64,000 nucleotides of DNA from Castellaniella sp036379515 (GCF_036379515.1 NZ_DASVGN010000015.1:1-64000), one strand, 5' to 3'. Positions 25,262 through 34,174 are shown, counted from the stretch's first letter. Numbers and translations are program-made. Notes: generated by a model not told the origin, from the sequence alone.

Positions 25262-26383
25262 GTGAGGAACTCGGGGATGGCCTCCGTCAAGGAATCCACT
25301 GCGGTGCAAGGCAACGATCGTGGAAGCGTGTGCTTCCCGGAACGGCAATTGCGAGGCGCAGTCGCCCGTCTGTTCCGGGCGGTGGGCGTGCCGCAGGCTG
25401 CGGCCGAACGCGTGTCTGACTCACTGGTGGATGCCGATCTTAGTGGGATTCCGTCTCACGGAGTCATGCTGGTTCCGTTGTATCTGGACCGCTTGCGAGC
25501 CGGTTCGGTGTCGGTGGCCGAGGCCGCCGAAGTCATCGATGACACGGGCAGCACGCTGGTGCTGGATGCGCATCACATCCTGGGCCAGCTGTCGTCCCAC
25601 CAGGCCGTCGACCTGCTGGGTTGGCGTACGCCCGTGCATGGGATGGCCAGCGTGGCCGTGCGCAATGCTTTTCATTTTGGGGCAGCGGGGTACTGGACGC
25701 GGCAGCTGGCCAGTCGCGGGCTCATCGGGGTGGCATTGTCGAACACTCGCCCCCTGATGCCGGCGCCGGGCGGGGCCGAACGCGTCGTCGGCAACAACCC
25801 GCTTTCGATTGCAGTGCCCTCGGAAGAGGGCATCCCCATCGTGCTGGATATGGCGATGAGTGCCAGCGCCATGGGCAAGATTCGCCTTGCGGCGGAGTCG
25901 GGCCAGATGCTGCCCGCCGGGTGGGCGGCCGATGCTGCAGGAAAACCCACCACTGATCCTTCTGCCGCCATCGCGGGGATGCTGCTACCGACGGGTGGTG
26001 CCAAGGGTTTTGGGCTGGCTTTTTTGGTCGACCTGCTGTGTGGGGGGCTTTCCTCGGGAGCGCTCGGTGCGCAGGTTCAGCCCTTGTATGGCGATAGCGC
26101 CACTCCTTATGGGTGCGCTCATTTTTTTCTCGCCATCGACGTGCAGCGGTTCCTGCCACTAGCCGATTTTGCGCACCGTGCGAGTGAATACGCACAGGAG
26201 GTGCGCGCGTCCCGACGGGCTCCGGGGACAGCGCAGTTGTTCACTCCCGGGGAACGTACCTGGTCCATGCGGCAGCAGCGTGGTGGCGCGTGCCCTGTGG
26301 CCGTCCATACACAGGACCACCTGCGACAGGTCGCCGATGACCTAGGCCTGGATGGCCGCACACTTTTTCAGCCAATGTCTTGA
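25262..26383 (+). CDS. Malate/L-lactate dehydrogenase (Ldh2) family oxidoreductase
   Basis: A 373-residue NAD(P)-dependent enzyme of the Ldh2/DpkA/YlbC family, which reduces 2-keto acids or cyclic imines (Delta1-piperideine-2-carboxylate). It shows DADLSGIPSHGVMLVPLYLDRLRAG, the conserved His in NAFHFGAAGYW, GNNPLSIAVPS and LPTGGAKGFGLAFLVDLL. The start at 25262 is GTG 12 bases after the cupin; ATG at 25277 is an alternative. The last 35 residues run past the usual family end. Role here: probably a dehydrogenation step on a ring-cleavage or amino-acid-like intermediate. Confidence 0.85.
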   Translation: MRNSGMASVKESTAVQGNDRGSVCFPERQLRGAVARLFRAVGVPQAAAERVSDSLVDADLSGIPSHGVMLVPLYLDRLRAGSVSVAEAAEVIDDTGSTLVLDAHHILGQLSSHQAVDLLGWRTPVHGMASVAVRNAFHFGAAGYWTRQLASRGLIGVALSNTRPLMPAPGGAERVVGNNPLSIAVPSEEGIPIVLDMAMSASAMGKIRLAAESGQMLPAGWAADAAGKPTTDPSAAIAGMLLPTGGAKGFGLAFLVDLLCGGLSSGALGAQVQPLYGDSATPYGCAHFFLAIDVQRFLPLADFAHRASEYAQEVRASRRAPGTAQLFTPGERTWSMRQQRGGACPVAVHTQDHLRQVADDLGLDGRTLFQPMS

Positions 26384-26399
26384 ACGGAGGGGAATTCTC

Positions 26400-26801
26400 A
26401 TGGGAAAGAAACAGATCAGCACGGGCGCCTTGCGATCGCCCAATGGCCATTTCTCGCAGGCCACCATGATCGCTGCCAAGGGGCAGCTGGTCTTTATTTC
26501 GGGGATGACGGCCCGGCGGCCCGACGGAACCATCGCTGGCGTAGGCGACATCGAGGTGCAAACCCGGCAGGTGTGCGAAAACCTGAAAAGTGCCGTGGAG
26601 ACGGCGGGAGGTACGCTGGACGACATCTGCCGCGTGGACGTTTTCATCCGCAACATGGAGCAGTTCGAAAAAATCCACAAGATCCGGCGCGAATATTTCA
26701 CCGGGATTCCACCCGCCTCGACCATGGTTGAAGTCTCCAAAATGACGTCTCCCGACTATTTGATCGAGATCAACGCGATCGCTGTGCTGCCGGATGCTTG
26801 A
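26400..26801 (+). CDS. RidA family protein (possible deaminase)
   Basis: A 133-residue YjgF/RidA protein with LRSPNGHFSQATMIAAKGQLVFISG, VETAGGTLDDICRVDVFIRNM and PPASTMVEVSKM. The Arg that binds carboxylates and the PPAS motif near the C-terminus are present. RidA removes reactive enamines; relatives such as 2-aminomuconate deaminase act in amino-aromatic degradation. It sits 16 bases after the Ldh2-type gene and just before an FAH enzyme. ATG at 26400 follows GGAGGGG. Confidence 0.9.
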   Translation: MGKKQISTGALRSPNGHFSQATMIAAKGQLVFISGMTARRPDGTIAGVGDIEVQTRQVCENLKSAVETAGGTLDDICRVDVFIRNMEQFEKIHKIRREYFTGIPPASTMVEVSKMTSPDYLIEINAIAVLPDA

Positions 26802-26819
26802 AGGTCAAAGGAGGATTTG

Positions 26820-27731
26820 ATGCGAATTGCCAGGGTATTTCATGATTCCCAGGTGAGGCTTGGCGTGGTGGCGGATGACGGCGTGCGCTTGCTGCCCGGT
26901 TCGCCCAGCCTGGTCGATTGGCTGGAGCGCGACCCGCGCGGCCTGGCGGCCAGCGTGCGCCAGGTGGCGTCGTCGCAGGCCGACTGTGTGCCACTGAACG
27001 AAGTGCGTTTTCTGGCGCCAGTGGACCGCTTTCGTCGCGATGTGCTGTGCACTGGCTGGAATTACTACGATCATTTCACGGAAAGCATCGGTAAACGCGA
27101 AGGCCAGGAAGTCGAGCGGCCCAAGGCTCCGGCGTTTTTCACCAAATCGCCCGACGTGGTGATCGGGCCCACCGATCCTATCGCTTTCGATGCGCGCATC
27201 TCGAAGAAGTGGGATTACGAAGCCGAGGTCGCCGTGATCATTGGCAAGGCGGGGCGCAGCATCCCTGCCAGACAGGCGATGGATCACGTATGGGGCTATT
27301 GCCTGGCAAACGACGTATCGCAGCGCGACCTACAGCGGCGCCACGGCGGGCAGTGGCTTAAGGGCAAGAGTCTGGACGGCACCATGCCATTGGGGCCGTG
27401 GGTCGTCACCGCTGACGAAGTGGACTTGCCCGCCGTGCGCCTGAAGTGCCTTCTCAATGGTCAGGTCATGCAGGACGCATACGCTCGCCAGATGGTGCTT
27501 ACGGTACCTGAACTGGTCGCTGAACTCTCGTTGGGAATGACCTTGCGCCCCGGAGACGTTCTGCTTACCGGCACCCCGAGTGGTATCGGCAATGCCCGCA
27601 ACCCGCCTGTCTTCCTCAAGGCTGGGGATGAACTGGTGGTGCAGGCCACCGGCCTCGGAGAATTGCGCAATCGGCTCGAATCTGTAGATTTGTATGGCGA
27701 GTCGTCGGTGGCGCTCGACTGGCCGGATTAG
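26820..27731 (+). CDS. Fumarylacetoacetate hydrolase family enzyme
   Basis: A 303-residue FAH-fold enzyme. It shows VLCTGWNYYDHFTE, KAPAFFTKSPDVVIGPTDPI, the metal-ligand stretch DYEAEVAVIIGKAGRSI, GYCLANDVSQRDLQRR, KSLDGTMPLGPWVVT and GDVLLTGTPSGIG. The family includes hydratases, decarboxylases and hydrolases of keto-acid intermediates after aromatic ring cleavage. ATG at 26820 with AAGGAGG upstream is preferred to the TTG three bases earlier. It sits between RidA and the dioxygenase, so it likely acts on a ring-cleavage product. Confidence 0.92.
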   Translation: MRIARVFHDSQVRLGVVADDGVRLLPGSPSLVDWLERDPRGLAASVRQVASSQADCVPLNEVRFLAPVDRFRRDVLCTGWNYYDHFTESIGKREGQEVERPKAPAFFTKSPDVVIGPTDPIAFDARISKKWDYEAEVAVIIGKAGRSIPARQAMDHVWGYCLANDVSQRDLQRRHGGQWLKGKSLDGTMPLGPWVVTADEVDLPAVRLKCLLNGQVMQDAYARQMVLTVPELVAELSLGMTLRPGDVLLTGTPSGIGNARNPPVFLKAGDELVVQATGLGELRNRLESVDLYGESSVALDWPD

Positions 27732-27741
27732 GGAGCAAAGG

Positions 27742-28689
27742 ATGGGTATCTTGACGCCGCGTGTAATGGGTTTGAATGGATTCGGGCTGGAAGTGCCCGA
27801 CTTGCAGGAGGCTCGGCGTTTCTACGAGACCTTTGGCCTGCAGGCGCGGGAAGAGGGCGATGCGCTGCTGTTGCGGTGTCCTGGGCGGCTCAACGACGAG
27901 GTCGTGTTGATTCAGGGGGCGAAGAAGCGCCTGCACCATGTTTCGTTTCTGGTGTCGCCTGCGGCCCTGGGCGTGTTTGCGGATCGTCTGCGAGCACAGG
28001 GGATGGCGCCCACAGAGGCTTCGCCCGTGGCCGGCACGCGGGCCGGCTTGTGGTTCAAGGACCCCTGGGGGACGCGCATCAATCTGCATCCGGGAGAGCT
28101 TCAGCCTGAACCGGTAGTGGCGCTCCCCGAATACAACCTTGGGGGCCAGATACGTCGTGTAGACGTCAACCTGTGGCAAGCACTCGAGCCCACGCGGGGC
28201 CGTCGGCCGCTGCGCCTGGGGCACATCTTGATTTTCACCCCGGATTGGGAAAAGGCCGAGCGCTTCTTTACTGAAGTGCTGGGGCTCCGGCCTACGGATC
28301 GGATCGCCGGTAAGGGCGTGTTCATGAATGCGGGCGAGGGGATCGTCGATCACCACTGTTTTGCCCTGATTCAAAGCTCGCATCGAGGCCTGCAGCACGC
28401 CAGCTTTTACGTGGCAAGCTTCGATGACATCGGTTTTGGGGCCTGGCACATGCGTGAATCCGGATATCGTGAACTCTTTGGTCCTGGCCGTCATGCCATC
28501 GCCTCTAATCTGTTCGAGTATTTTCGCGATCCCTGGGGCAGCTGGATCGAGTATTACTCTGACATGGACAAGGTCACCTCGCACTGGGTCTGCCGCGACT
28601 GGCGCTCGCTGCCCTACACCTGGGGACCCCAGTGGTCGCCCGAGTTCTGGAGCGACGAGATGAATGGCAATTTCGAGCCTGAATACTGA
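27742..28689 (+). CDS. Extradiol ring-cleavage dioxygenase, two-domain VOC type
   Basis: A 315-residue enzyme of the type I extradiol family (catechol 2,3-dioxygenase-like), with two glyoxalase/VOC repeats: N-terminal from GFGLEVPDLQEARRFYETF and C-terminal from LGHILIFTPDWEKAERFFTEVLGL. Candidate Fe(II) ligands are His in LGHILIF, His in LQHASFYV and Glu in WIEYYSD, in the C-terminal repeat as expected. It should split a catechol, aminophenol or hydroxylated heteroaromatic ring next to its OH. It starts 10 bases after the FAH gene. Confidence 0.9.
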   Translation: MGILTPRVMGLNGFGLEVPDLQEARRFYETFGLQAREEGDALLLRCPGRLNDEVVLIQGAKKRLHHVSFLVSPAALGVFADRLRAQGMAPTEASPVAGTRAGLWFKDPWGTRINLHPGELQPEPVVALPEYNLGGQIRRVDVNLWQALEPTRGRRPLRLGHILIFTPDWEKAERFFTEVLGLRPTDRIAGKGVFMNAGEGIVDHHCFALIQSSHRGLQHASFYVASFDDIGFGAWHMRESGYRELFGPGRHAIASNLFEYFRDPWGSWIEYYSDMDKVTSHWVCRDWRSLPYTWGPQWSPEFWSDEMNGNFEPEY

Positions 28690-28713
28690 ACAATTTTCTG
28701 GTGAAGAGCTGAC

Positions 28714-29670
28714 ATGCAAGGGATTGCGCTGGACGTTCACACGCATTTGATCCCCATCGTCCCGCGCGCGTTGTCAGGGCTGGGGGGCGTGTTGCAAGAA
28801 GGTGAGTGCCTTCAAATTGATGGGCGCAGCATCCGGGTTGCAGACCTTTTCCGGCCCGAACGTCTGCTTGCCTGGATGGATCAGCATGGCGTGCGCCACG
28901 CCTGGGTTTCGGTGCCGCCCCCTGCGTACCGGCAGCATCTTCCTCCTGAAGAGGCGCGTGCATGGTTTTCTTATCTCGATACTGCCCTGACGGATGTGGC
29001 ACACGGTGCACATGGCCGCCTGCTTGCCTTGCATCACTTGCCGCTGGAACATCCTGCGCTGGCCCTCGAGTTTGCGCGGCGGGCGCTGGAGGCGGGTCAT
29101 CGTCATTTTTCGGTGGCGGCGGGGGGGCACCCCGGCATCTGCCATAGCGACCCACAGCTCGAGCCCCTATGGTCCGATCTGGGTGTGAAGGCGGCCACGG
29201 TCTTCATTCATCCCGGGCATTGCTGCGATGGCCGGCTCAGCGCCTTCTATCTGGACAACCTGCTGGGCAATCCGTTCGAAACGGCGGTCGCAGTGAGCCA
29301 CCTGGTACTGGGTGGTGTGTGTACCCGTCATCCGTCCCTGCGCTTTTGCCTGGCGCACGGCGGTGGGGTGACGGCTGCGGTGGCGGGGCGGCTGCAGCGT
29401 GGCTACGACACCCGGCGTCCCGGCGTGCCGGTGTCGGACATCGGCCCTCCCTTGCAGACACTGCGTGGTTTCTGGGTGGACAGCATCGTTCATGATGCGG
29501 GTGCGCTGGCGCTGGCCGCACAGGTTTTTGGCGAAGACCATGTGGTTTTTGGCTCTGACTGGCCGTTTCCCATGGGGTTGCCCAATCCGCAGGAGCAGCT
29601 GGCAGGCTTGCCCGGAACCTTGTTGGGAGCTGTCTTGCACGAAAATGCCCAGCGGCTGGTTTCTGGTTGA
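28714..29670 (+). CDS. Amidohydrolase-2 family decarboxylase, ACMSD-like
   Basis: A 318-residue TIM-barrel metal enzyme. The HxH metal motif is DVHTHLIP at residue 7, followed by FIHPGHCC, FCLAHGGGV and GSDWPFPMGLPNPQ near the C-terminus. Relatives are alpha-amino-beta-carboxymuconate-semialdehyde decarboxylase (ACMSD) and gamma-resorcylate decarboxylase. Next to an extradiol dioxygenase and RidA this suggests decarboxylation of a carboxylated ring-cleavage product. It is the last gene of the operon, 24 bases after the dioxygenase, and ends convergent with radC. Confidence 0.88.
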   Translation: MQGIALDVHTHLIPIVPRALSGLGGVLQEGECLQIDGRSIRVADLFRPERLLAWMDQHGVRHAWVSVPPPAYRQHLPPEEARAWFSYLDTALTDVAHGAHGRLLALHHLPLEHPALALEFARRALEAGHRHFSVAAGGHPGICHSDPQLEPLWSDLGVKAATVFIHPGHCCDGRLSAFYLDNLLGNPFETAVAVSHLVLGGVCTRHPSLRFCLAHGGGVTAAVAGRLQRGYDTRRPGVPVSDIGPPLQTLRGFWVDSIVHDAGALALAAQVFGEDHVVFGSDWPFPMGLPNPQEQLAGLPGTLLGAVLHENAQRLVSG

Positions 29671-29679
29671 TGCGGCCCC

Positions 29680-30357
29680 CTACACCTGCCCGCGCTCGGC
29701 CAGCGAACTGACGGCGTTGGCCCCGACGACCAGATGATCGAGCAGGCGAACGTCCACCAGCGCGAGTGCCTGCTTGAGCTGCCGCGTCAGGTGGATGTCG
29801 GCTGCGCTGGGTTCTGCAATCCCTGACGGATGGTTGTGCGCCAGAATGATGGCAGCTGCGTGGTGCGCCAGCGCCGCCTTGACGACTTCGCGCGGGTAGA
29901 TCGAGGCTTGTGACAAGGTACCGCGAGCGATTTCAGCGCAGTTGATGAGTTGCAACTGGGTATCCAGGAAGAGCGCAATGCAGTGCTCGACCCGCAGATG
30001 GCTCAGGCGCATGGCACAGAATTCTTTGACCCGTTCGGGTTGGCTGAGGATCTCGGTGTGGCGCAGGGGCTCTTCCAGTGCTCGCCGGCCGAGTTCTTGC
30101 ACCGCAAGCAGCTCGCATGTCTTGGCAGCGCCCAGCCCCCGGAACGCCATCAGCTCACGTGCCTCGGCCGATAAAAGGGCACGCAAGCCACCAAAGTGTT
30201 CGATGAGTTCGCGGCCCATGGCCACCGCGTTCCGCCCCCGAGTACCTGTGCGCAGCAGGATGGCAAGCAGTTCTGCCACCGTCAGCGTATGGGCACCGTG
30301 GCGCAAAAGACGCTCGCGGGGACGCTCGTCGCAGGGAGATACCGTATCCTGTGGCAT
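29680..30357 (-). CDS. radC: RadC family JAB/MPN-domain protein
   Basis: A 225-residue protein with an N-terminal helix-hairpin region (PRERLLRHGAHTLTVAELLAILLRTG, FRGLGAAKTCELLAVQELGRRAL) and a C-terminal JAB/MPN metalloprotease-like domain. The metal motif is visible as LAHNHPSGIAEPSAAD. Despite the name, a role in recombination repair has not held up; function is uncertain. It is convergent with the catabolic operon and divergent from the slpA-ispH pair. Confidence 0.95.
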   Translation of the reverse strand: MPQDTVSPCDERPRERLLRHGAHTLTVAELLAILLRTGTRGRNAVAMGRELIEHFGGLRALLSAEARELMAFRGLGAAKTCELLAVQELGRRALEEPLRHTEILSQPERVKEFCAMRLSHLRVEHCIALFLDTQLQLINCAEIARGTLSQASIYPREVVKAALAHHAAAIILAHNHPSGIAEPSAADIHLTRQLKQALALVDVRLLDHLVVGANAVSSLAERGQV

Positions 30358-30371
30358 TTTAGGCCCTAAAA

Positions 30372-30400
30372 TTGACAGGTTTGACCAGAACCTCTACGGT
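30372..30400 (+). promoter_or_regulatory. Candidate promoter of slpA-ispH
   Basis: An exact TTGACA (30372-30377) is followed by a 17-base spacer and TACGGT (30395-30400). The -10 is weak. If used, transcription would begin about 2 bases before the TTG start of the FKBP gene, which favours the GTG at 30430 as the true start. Confidence 0.45.
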
Positions 30401-30408
30401 GACACACT

Positions 30409-30885
30409 TTGAGCTCCGCACCTGACGTCGTGAACGCTTTTGTCCATTCCGATTCCTACGTAACGCTGCACTATCGCATCGAACTGACCAGCGGCCCGGC
30501 TGCGGGCACTGCCTTTGTCGATACCTTTCTGGATCGGCCTGCTACCCTGCAGATGGGGGTGGGCCAGTGGGCGCCTGGCATCGAAGCCTTGTTACTGGAC
30601 CGCGCCGAAGGTGAGCATTTCACGGTCGACGTCCCGGCCGCGCAGGCTTATGGCGAGCGCAATCCTGAGCTGCTGCGCTGGGTTTCGCGTGAAGAAATCA
30701 CGAGCAATGCCCCTCCGGGGACAGAATTCGTGGCCGGCGAGATGATGGAGTTCGTTGCCCCCAATGGTGGGCGCTACTCTGGCATCCTCAAGACGCTGCA
30801 AGACGATGCTGCGTTGTTCGACTTCAATCACCCCTTGGCCGGAACGGATCTGCAGGTCGAGGTTCACATCCTGGGGGTGTTATGA
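30409..30885 (+). CDS. FKBP-type peptidyl-prolyl isomerase, SlpA-like
   Basis: A 158-residue cytosolic FKBP with an inserted IF domain, as in E. coli SlpA/FkpB. It has DSYVTLHYRIELTSG, FVDTFLDRPATLQMGVGQWAPGIEALLL and PAAQAYGERNPELL, then the FNHPLAGTDLQVEVHILGVL end. It starts with TTG at 30409; GTG at 30430 is an alternative (see promoter). Its last bases overlap the ispH ATG by 4 bases, the conserved slpA-ispH coupling. Confidence 0.9.
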   Translation: MSSAPDVVNAFVHSDSYVTLHYRIELTSGPAAGTAFVDTFLDRPATLQMGVGQWAPGIEALLLDRAEGEHFTVDVPAAQAYGERNPELLRWVSREEITSNAPPGTEFVAGEMMEFVAPNGGRYSGILKTLQDDAALFDFNHPLAGTDLQVEVHILGVL

Positions 30886-31871
30886 CGACGCCGCAGCCTT
30901 CCGACATCCCTGCGGGCACCGAGCCCGAGATCGTCCTGGCCCAGCCGCGCGGCTTCTGCGCCGGCGTGGATCGAGCCATCAGCATTGTCGAACGGGCGCT
31001 CGAGATTCACGGGGCCCCCATCTACGTGCGTCACGAAATCGTGCACAACCGTTACGTAGTCGAAGACCTCAAGTCCAAGGGTGCGATCTTCATCGACGAA
31101 CTCGAAGACGCGCCATCTGGCGCTATCGTCATTTTTTCGGCCCATGGCGTATCGCGTGCAGTCCGGTCTGAAGCCGAACAGCGCGGCCAGCGCATCTTCG
31201 ATGCCACGTGCCCGTTGGTCACCAAGGTGCACGTCGAAGTGGCCCGCATGCGCAAAGAGGGCCGCGAAGTCGTCATGATCGGCCACAAGGGGCACCCTGA
31301 AGTCGAGGGCACTTTGGGGCAGGCCAGCGACGGCATGTATCTGGTCGAGACCGTGGCCGACGTCGCGAAGCTTCAGGTCCGGGATCCCAGCAAGCTGGGG
31401 TTCGTCACGCAGACGACCTTGTCCATTGACGATGCGGCCGAGGTGGCCGAGGCCCTGCGCCAACGCTTCCCCGGCATCGTCGAGCCCAAAAAAGGCGATA
31501 TCTGCTACGCGACTCAGAACCGACAAGACGCGGTTCGCATCATGGCACCTCAGTGCGATCTGGTCATTGTGGTGGGCAGCCAGAACAGCTCGAATTCCAA
31601 TCGCTTGCGCGAGGTCGCCGAACGCAAGGGCGTGAAGGCCTATCTGCTCGATTGCCCCGACATGATCGATCCCTCCTGGCTGGCCGGGTCCAGGCGGGTG
31701 GGGGTGACGGCCGGTGCATCGGCCCCCGAGGCTCTGGTGCAGCAAGTCATCGACCGACTCAAAGAGCTGGGCGTGCGCAGTGTACGTCCGTTGCGGGGCG
31801 TGAAAGAGCAGGTGTCTTTTCCATTGCCTCGAGAGCTCTCGCGCAAGATCAGCCATCCCACCGAATCCTGA
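30882..31871 (+). CDS. ispH: 4-hydroxy-3-methylbut-2-enyl diphosphate reductase
   Basis: Last step of the MEP isoprenoid pathway: reductive dehydroxylation to IPP and DMAPP by a [4Fe-4S] enzyme. The 329-residue product has the three cluster cysteines in PRGFCAGVDRAI, DATCPLVTKVH and GDICYATQNRQ. It also shows HEIVHNRYVVEDL, SAHGVS and GSQNSSNSNRLREVA. It overlaps slpA by 4 bases. Confidence 0.98.
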   Translation: MTTPQPSDIPAGTEPEIVLAQPRGFCAGVDRAISIVERALEIHGAPIYVRHEIVHNRYVVEDLKSKGAIFIDELEDAPSGAIVIFSAHGVSRAVRSEAEQRGQRIFDATCPLVTKVHVEVARMRKEGREVVMIGHKGHPEVEGTLGQASDGMYLVETVADVAKLQVRDPSKLGFVTQTTLSIDDAAEVAEALRQRFPGIVEPKKGDICYATQNRQDAVRIMAPQCDLVIVVGSQNSSNSNRLREVAERKGVKAYLLDCPDMIDPSWLAGSRRVGVTAGASAPEALVQQVIDRLKELGVRSVRPLRGVKEQVSFPLPRELSRKISHPTES

Positions 31872-31886
31872 ATATTCGATCCTTTC

Positions 31887-31904
31887 GGCGCCCGAGCGGG
31901 CGCC
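31887..31904 (+). terminator. Short GC-rich stem-loop after ispH
   Basis: GGCGCCC (31887-31893), loop GAGC and GGGCGCC (31898-31904) form a 7-bp stem 15 bases after the ispH stop. The following TTCCTGG is only weakly T-rich, so it may be a weak terminator or an mRNA-stabilising stem. Confidence 0.4.
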
Positions 31905-31918
31905 TTCCTGGAGTTTCC

Positions 31919-33349
31919 ATGAATCATCGCCAGCTGAAAATTTCTGGCGGCCTGTTGGCCGTGCTGGTCGTCGCCTACGGCGGCGCCTCGTGGTATGCGG
32001 GGCGCGTGGCTCAACAAAGTATTGAGGCCTGGGTGACGCAGGCCAATCAGCATATTGTGGATCAGTGGGGCGGCAAGGGTGCCGCACCTGCTTTGCAGAT
32101 CAAGTCCTATGACCGTGGGCTCTTCAGTTCCGAGATCGAGTATGCCCTGGTCTACCATGACGAAGAGGGTGGCATTCACGAGTTGGGAGTGCACGACGAC
32201 CTGCAGCATGGCCCCTGGCCCCTGGCGGCTATTCGCGAAGGCATCTGGCAGCCCCTGGCCGCCTACAGTCGCCTGACCCCCGTCTCGGGCGGGGAATGGA
32301 AGCCTTGGGATGCGGCCATTCCCCAAGGGCAATCGCCGTGGGTTGCCCGCACGCGCATCAGCTTTACCGGAGACGTGTCGTCCGAGGCAAACTTCGCGCC
32401 CGCCAAGGCAGAAGGCATGGATTTCAGCGGCGGTACCGTTCAGGTGCACTACGAACCGAAGGCCCGGCAAACCACGCTGTCCGGCCACTTTGATCGATTC
32501 ATCCTGCAGGACTCCGTCAGTGGCGCGACGCTCAAACTCAACGGACTGAATCTCCAGGCTCGGAATCGTGGAGAAGGCGATTCGGATCAGCAGGCGCACC
32601 AGCAGCTGGATCTGGATCAGCTGGATTTCATTCCCCAGGACGGCCTGCCACTTGCGCTGCAGCATCAATCGCTGGCGGTGGATACCGCCCGTACGGGCGG
32701 TTTGATGGACAGTGAACTGGTCTACAAGGCGCAGCAGTTGCAGCTTGCGGCCCGAGACCTGGGCGAGCTGCAGATGACGGCCACTGCGCAAAACGTCGTG
32801 GCACAGGCCTTCCAGGCCTTGATGCAGACCGTGGCACAGGTCGATGCCAAGCACACCCCGGGCAGCGACCTGTCGGCTGCCGAGCAGCAGCGCTTGCGGG
32901 ACAGCCTGTTGCCTGTGCTCGCTGCGTCGCCACGCCTGGCCCTGCGTACCTTGCGCTGGTCCAACCCCAAGGGTGTCACCGAGATTAAGGCGCAGGCGGA
33001 TTTCCGCCCTGTCGATGGCGCCGGCACCCCGAGCGATCTGGGCGACACGCTGCAGAAAGGCATCCATGCCTTGTCCATGAATCTGGTCGTGTCAAAGCCC
33101 ATGCTGCTGCAGCTGGTGCGCCAGGGTCAGGGGGGGGCCAATGGCGACGTCGCCACGGCTTTGGTAAGCATGATGTTCGATCAGTATGTGGGTCGGCTCG
33201 AGCGCGTGGGCCTGGTAAAACAGTCAGGGCAAGGATCCGTGCAGATGGATCTTGGCTATGCCGATGGCCAGGTGACGGTCAATGGCGTGCAGATGACGCC
33301 CGCGCAATTTGGCGAGCGCCTCGGCGCCTTGCAAGCCGGGCTTTTCTAG
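31919..33349 (+). CDS. DUF945 family protein (YdgA-like)
   Basis: A 476-residue product with one N-terminal membrane segment (ISGGLLAVLVVAYGGASWYAG, about residues 7-27), then YDRGLFSSEIEY, a typical start of DUF945/YdgA proteins. The rest is predicted to face the periplasm. In E. coli the relative YdgA/GfnE-like proteins are poorly understood and affect motility or envelope integrity. ATG at 31919 has TGGAG upstream; the longer open frame overlaps ispH. It is probably transcribed with slpA-ispH or from the spacer. Confidence 0.85.
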   Translation: MNHRQLKISGGLLAVLVVAYGGASWYAGRVAQQSIEAWVTQANQHIVDQWGGKGAAPALQIKSYDRGLFSSEIEYALVYHDEEGGIHELGVHDDLQHGPWPLAAIREGIWQPLAAYSRLTPVSGGEWKPWDAAIPQGQSPWVARTRISFTGDVSSEANFAPAKAEGMDFSGGTVQVHYEPKARQTTLSGHFDRFILQDSVSGATLKLNGLNLQARNRGEGDSDQQAHQQLDLDQLDFIPQDGLPLALQHQSLAVDTARTGGLMDSELVYKAQQLQLAARDLGELQMTATAQNVVAQAFQALMQTVAQVDAKHTPGSDLSAAEQQRLRDSLLPVLAASPRLALRTLRWSNPKGVTEIKAQADFRPVDGAGTPSDLGDTLQKGIHALSMNLVVSKPMLLQLVRQGQGGANGDVATALVSMMFDQYVGRLERVGLVKQSGQGSVQMDLGYADGQVTVNGVQMTPAQFGERLGALQAGLF

Positions 33350-33383
33350 GCGAGCAGCTGCCCTCCTGACAGGAGGTAGATGT

Positions 33384-33881
33384 CTATTTCGCCGCTGTGC
33401 GGCGGACTGTCGTTTTCTGGACCTTTTTGCCGTTGAAGGTCCAGACGTCCAGCTTGGTGGCGTCTTGGTGGTCGGGTGTTTCCATGCGCAGCAACGCGCC
33501 CTGTGTGACGAGCCGGATTTGCGTGGAACAAGACCCGAACGGCGCCGAGATATGGTAGCCCGTACTGTTGATCACGACCCAGTAATACGTCACTGGGCAG
33601 TCGGGCAGCCCTTTGTCTTCGCTGACCAAGGCCATTTGCTGCTTACCCACCTGGTAGGCATACGGGATGTTCAGAATGCCCTGCAAGTGGGGTGTGGTGG
33701 CGGCCTGATTGAACGTCAGCATGGCCCCGTACAGGTAGTCGCTGGCGCGGATGGCCAGGGTGCCGTAGGGGGTTTCGAGGACGACCCGCTTTGGGGCCGC
33801 CGGCCATTCGTCAACTGTTGAACCGGTCGCCGGTGTTGCTCCCAGCGCAGCCACGCAGAGTAAGCCAAGGGTGAACCGCAT
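33384..33881 (-). CDS. Small secreted hypothetical protein
   Basis: A 165-residue product with a signal peptide (MRFTLGLLCVAALGATPATGS, cleaved near residue 20). The mature part includes PYGTLAIRASDYLYGAML, CPVTYYWVVINSTG and CSTQIRLVTQG, with two Cys that could pair in the periplasm. The frame extends 46 residues further upstream, but the signal peptide fixes the start at 33881. It is convergent with the DUF945 gene. No family recognised. Confidence 0.6.
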   Translation of the reverse strand: MRFTLGLLCVAALGATPATGSTVDEWPAAPKRVVLETPYGTLAIRASDYLYGAMLTFNQAATTPHLQGILNIPYAYQVGKQQMALVSEDKGLPDCPVTYYWVVINSTGYHISAPFGSCSTQIRLVTQGALLRMETPDHQDATKLDVWTFNGKKVQKTTVRRTAAK

Positions 33882-34044
33882 GATGAGAGCCTGCACTGAC
33901 GTGATGGGGTGACCCGTTTTTGGAGTTCCTATTACAGGGCATTTTGCGACGCAGCGCAATACCGTGCTTAAAGTGTCATGCACGCGGTTGTGGCGTTTCG
34001 TGCCATCCCTCCGTGCCATCCTTCAGTCGTGCCTTAATCCTGTT

Positions 34045-34063
34045 TATATTGCGTCGCAATATA
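34045..34063. promoter_or_regulatory. Operator-like inverted repeat (TATATTGCG/CGCAATATA)
   Basis: TATATTGCG and CGCAATATA are perfect 9-bp arms around a single T. The size and AT content suit a binding site for a dimeric regulator. It lies about 430 bases upstream of the binding protein start, so which gene it controls is open. Confidence 0.4.
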
Positions 34064-34174
34064 TTGATCTGAATGGTGTGCATGATTTCTGACGTCACGA
34101 TCAAAATGATCCCCCGATCTGGTCACCCTCATGTTTTCCCTTAAGAGAAAACCCTGATCACCGCTGATCAATAC

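Noticed and set aside
31640..33067. 475-residue antisense frame over ispH and DUF945
   Set aside because: Shadow of real genes with no start signal or motif.
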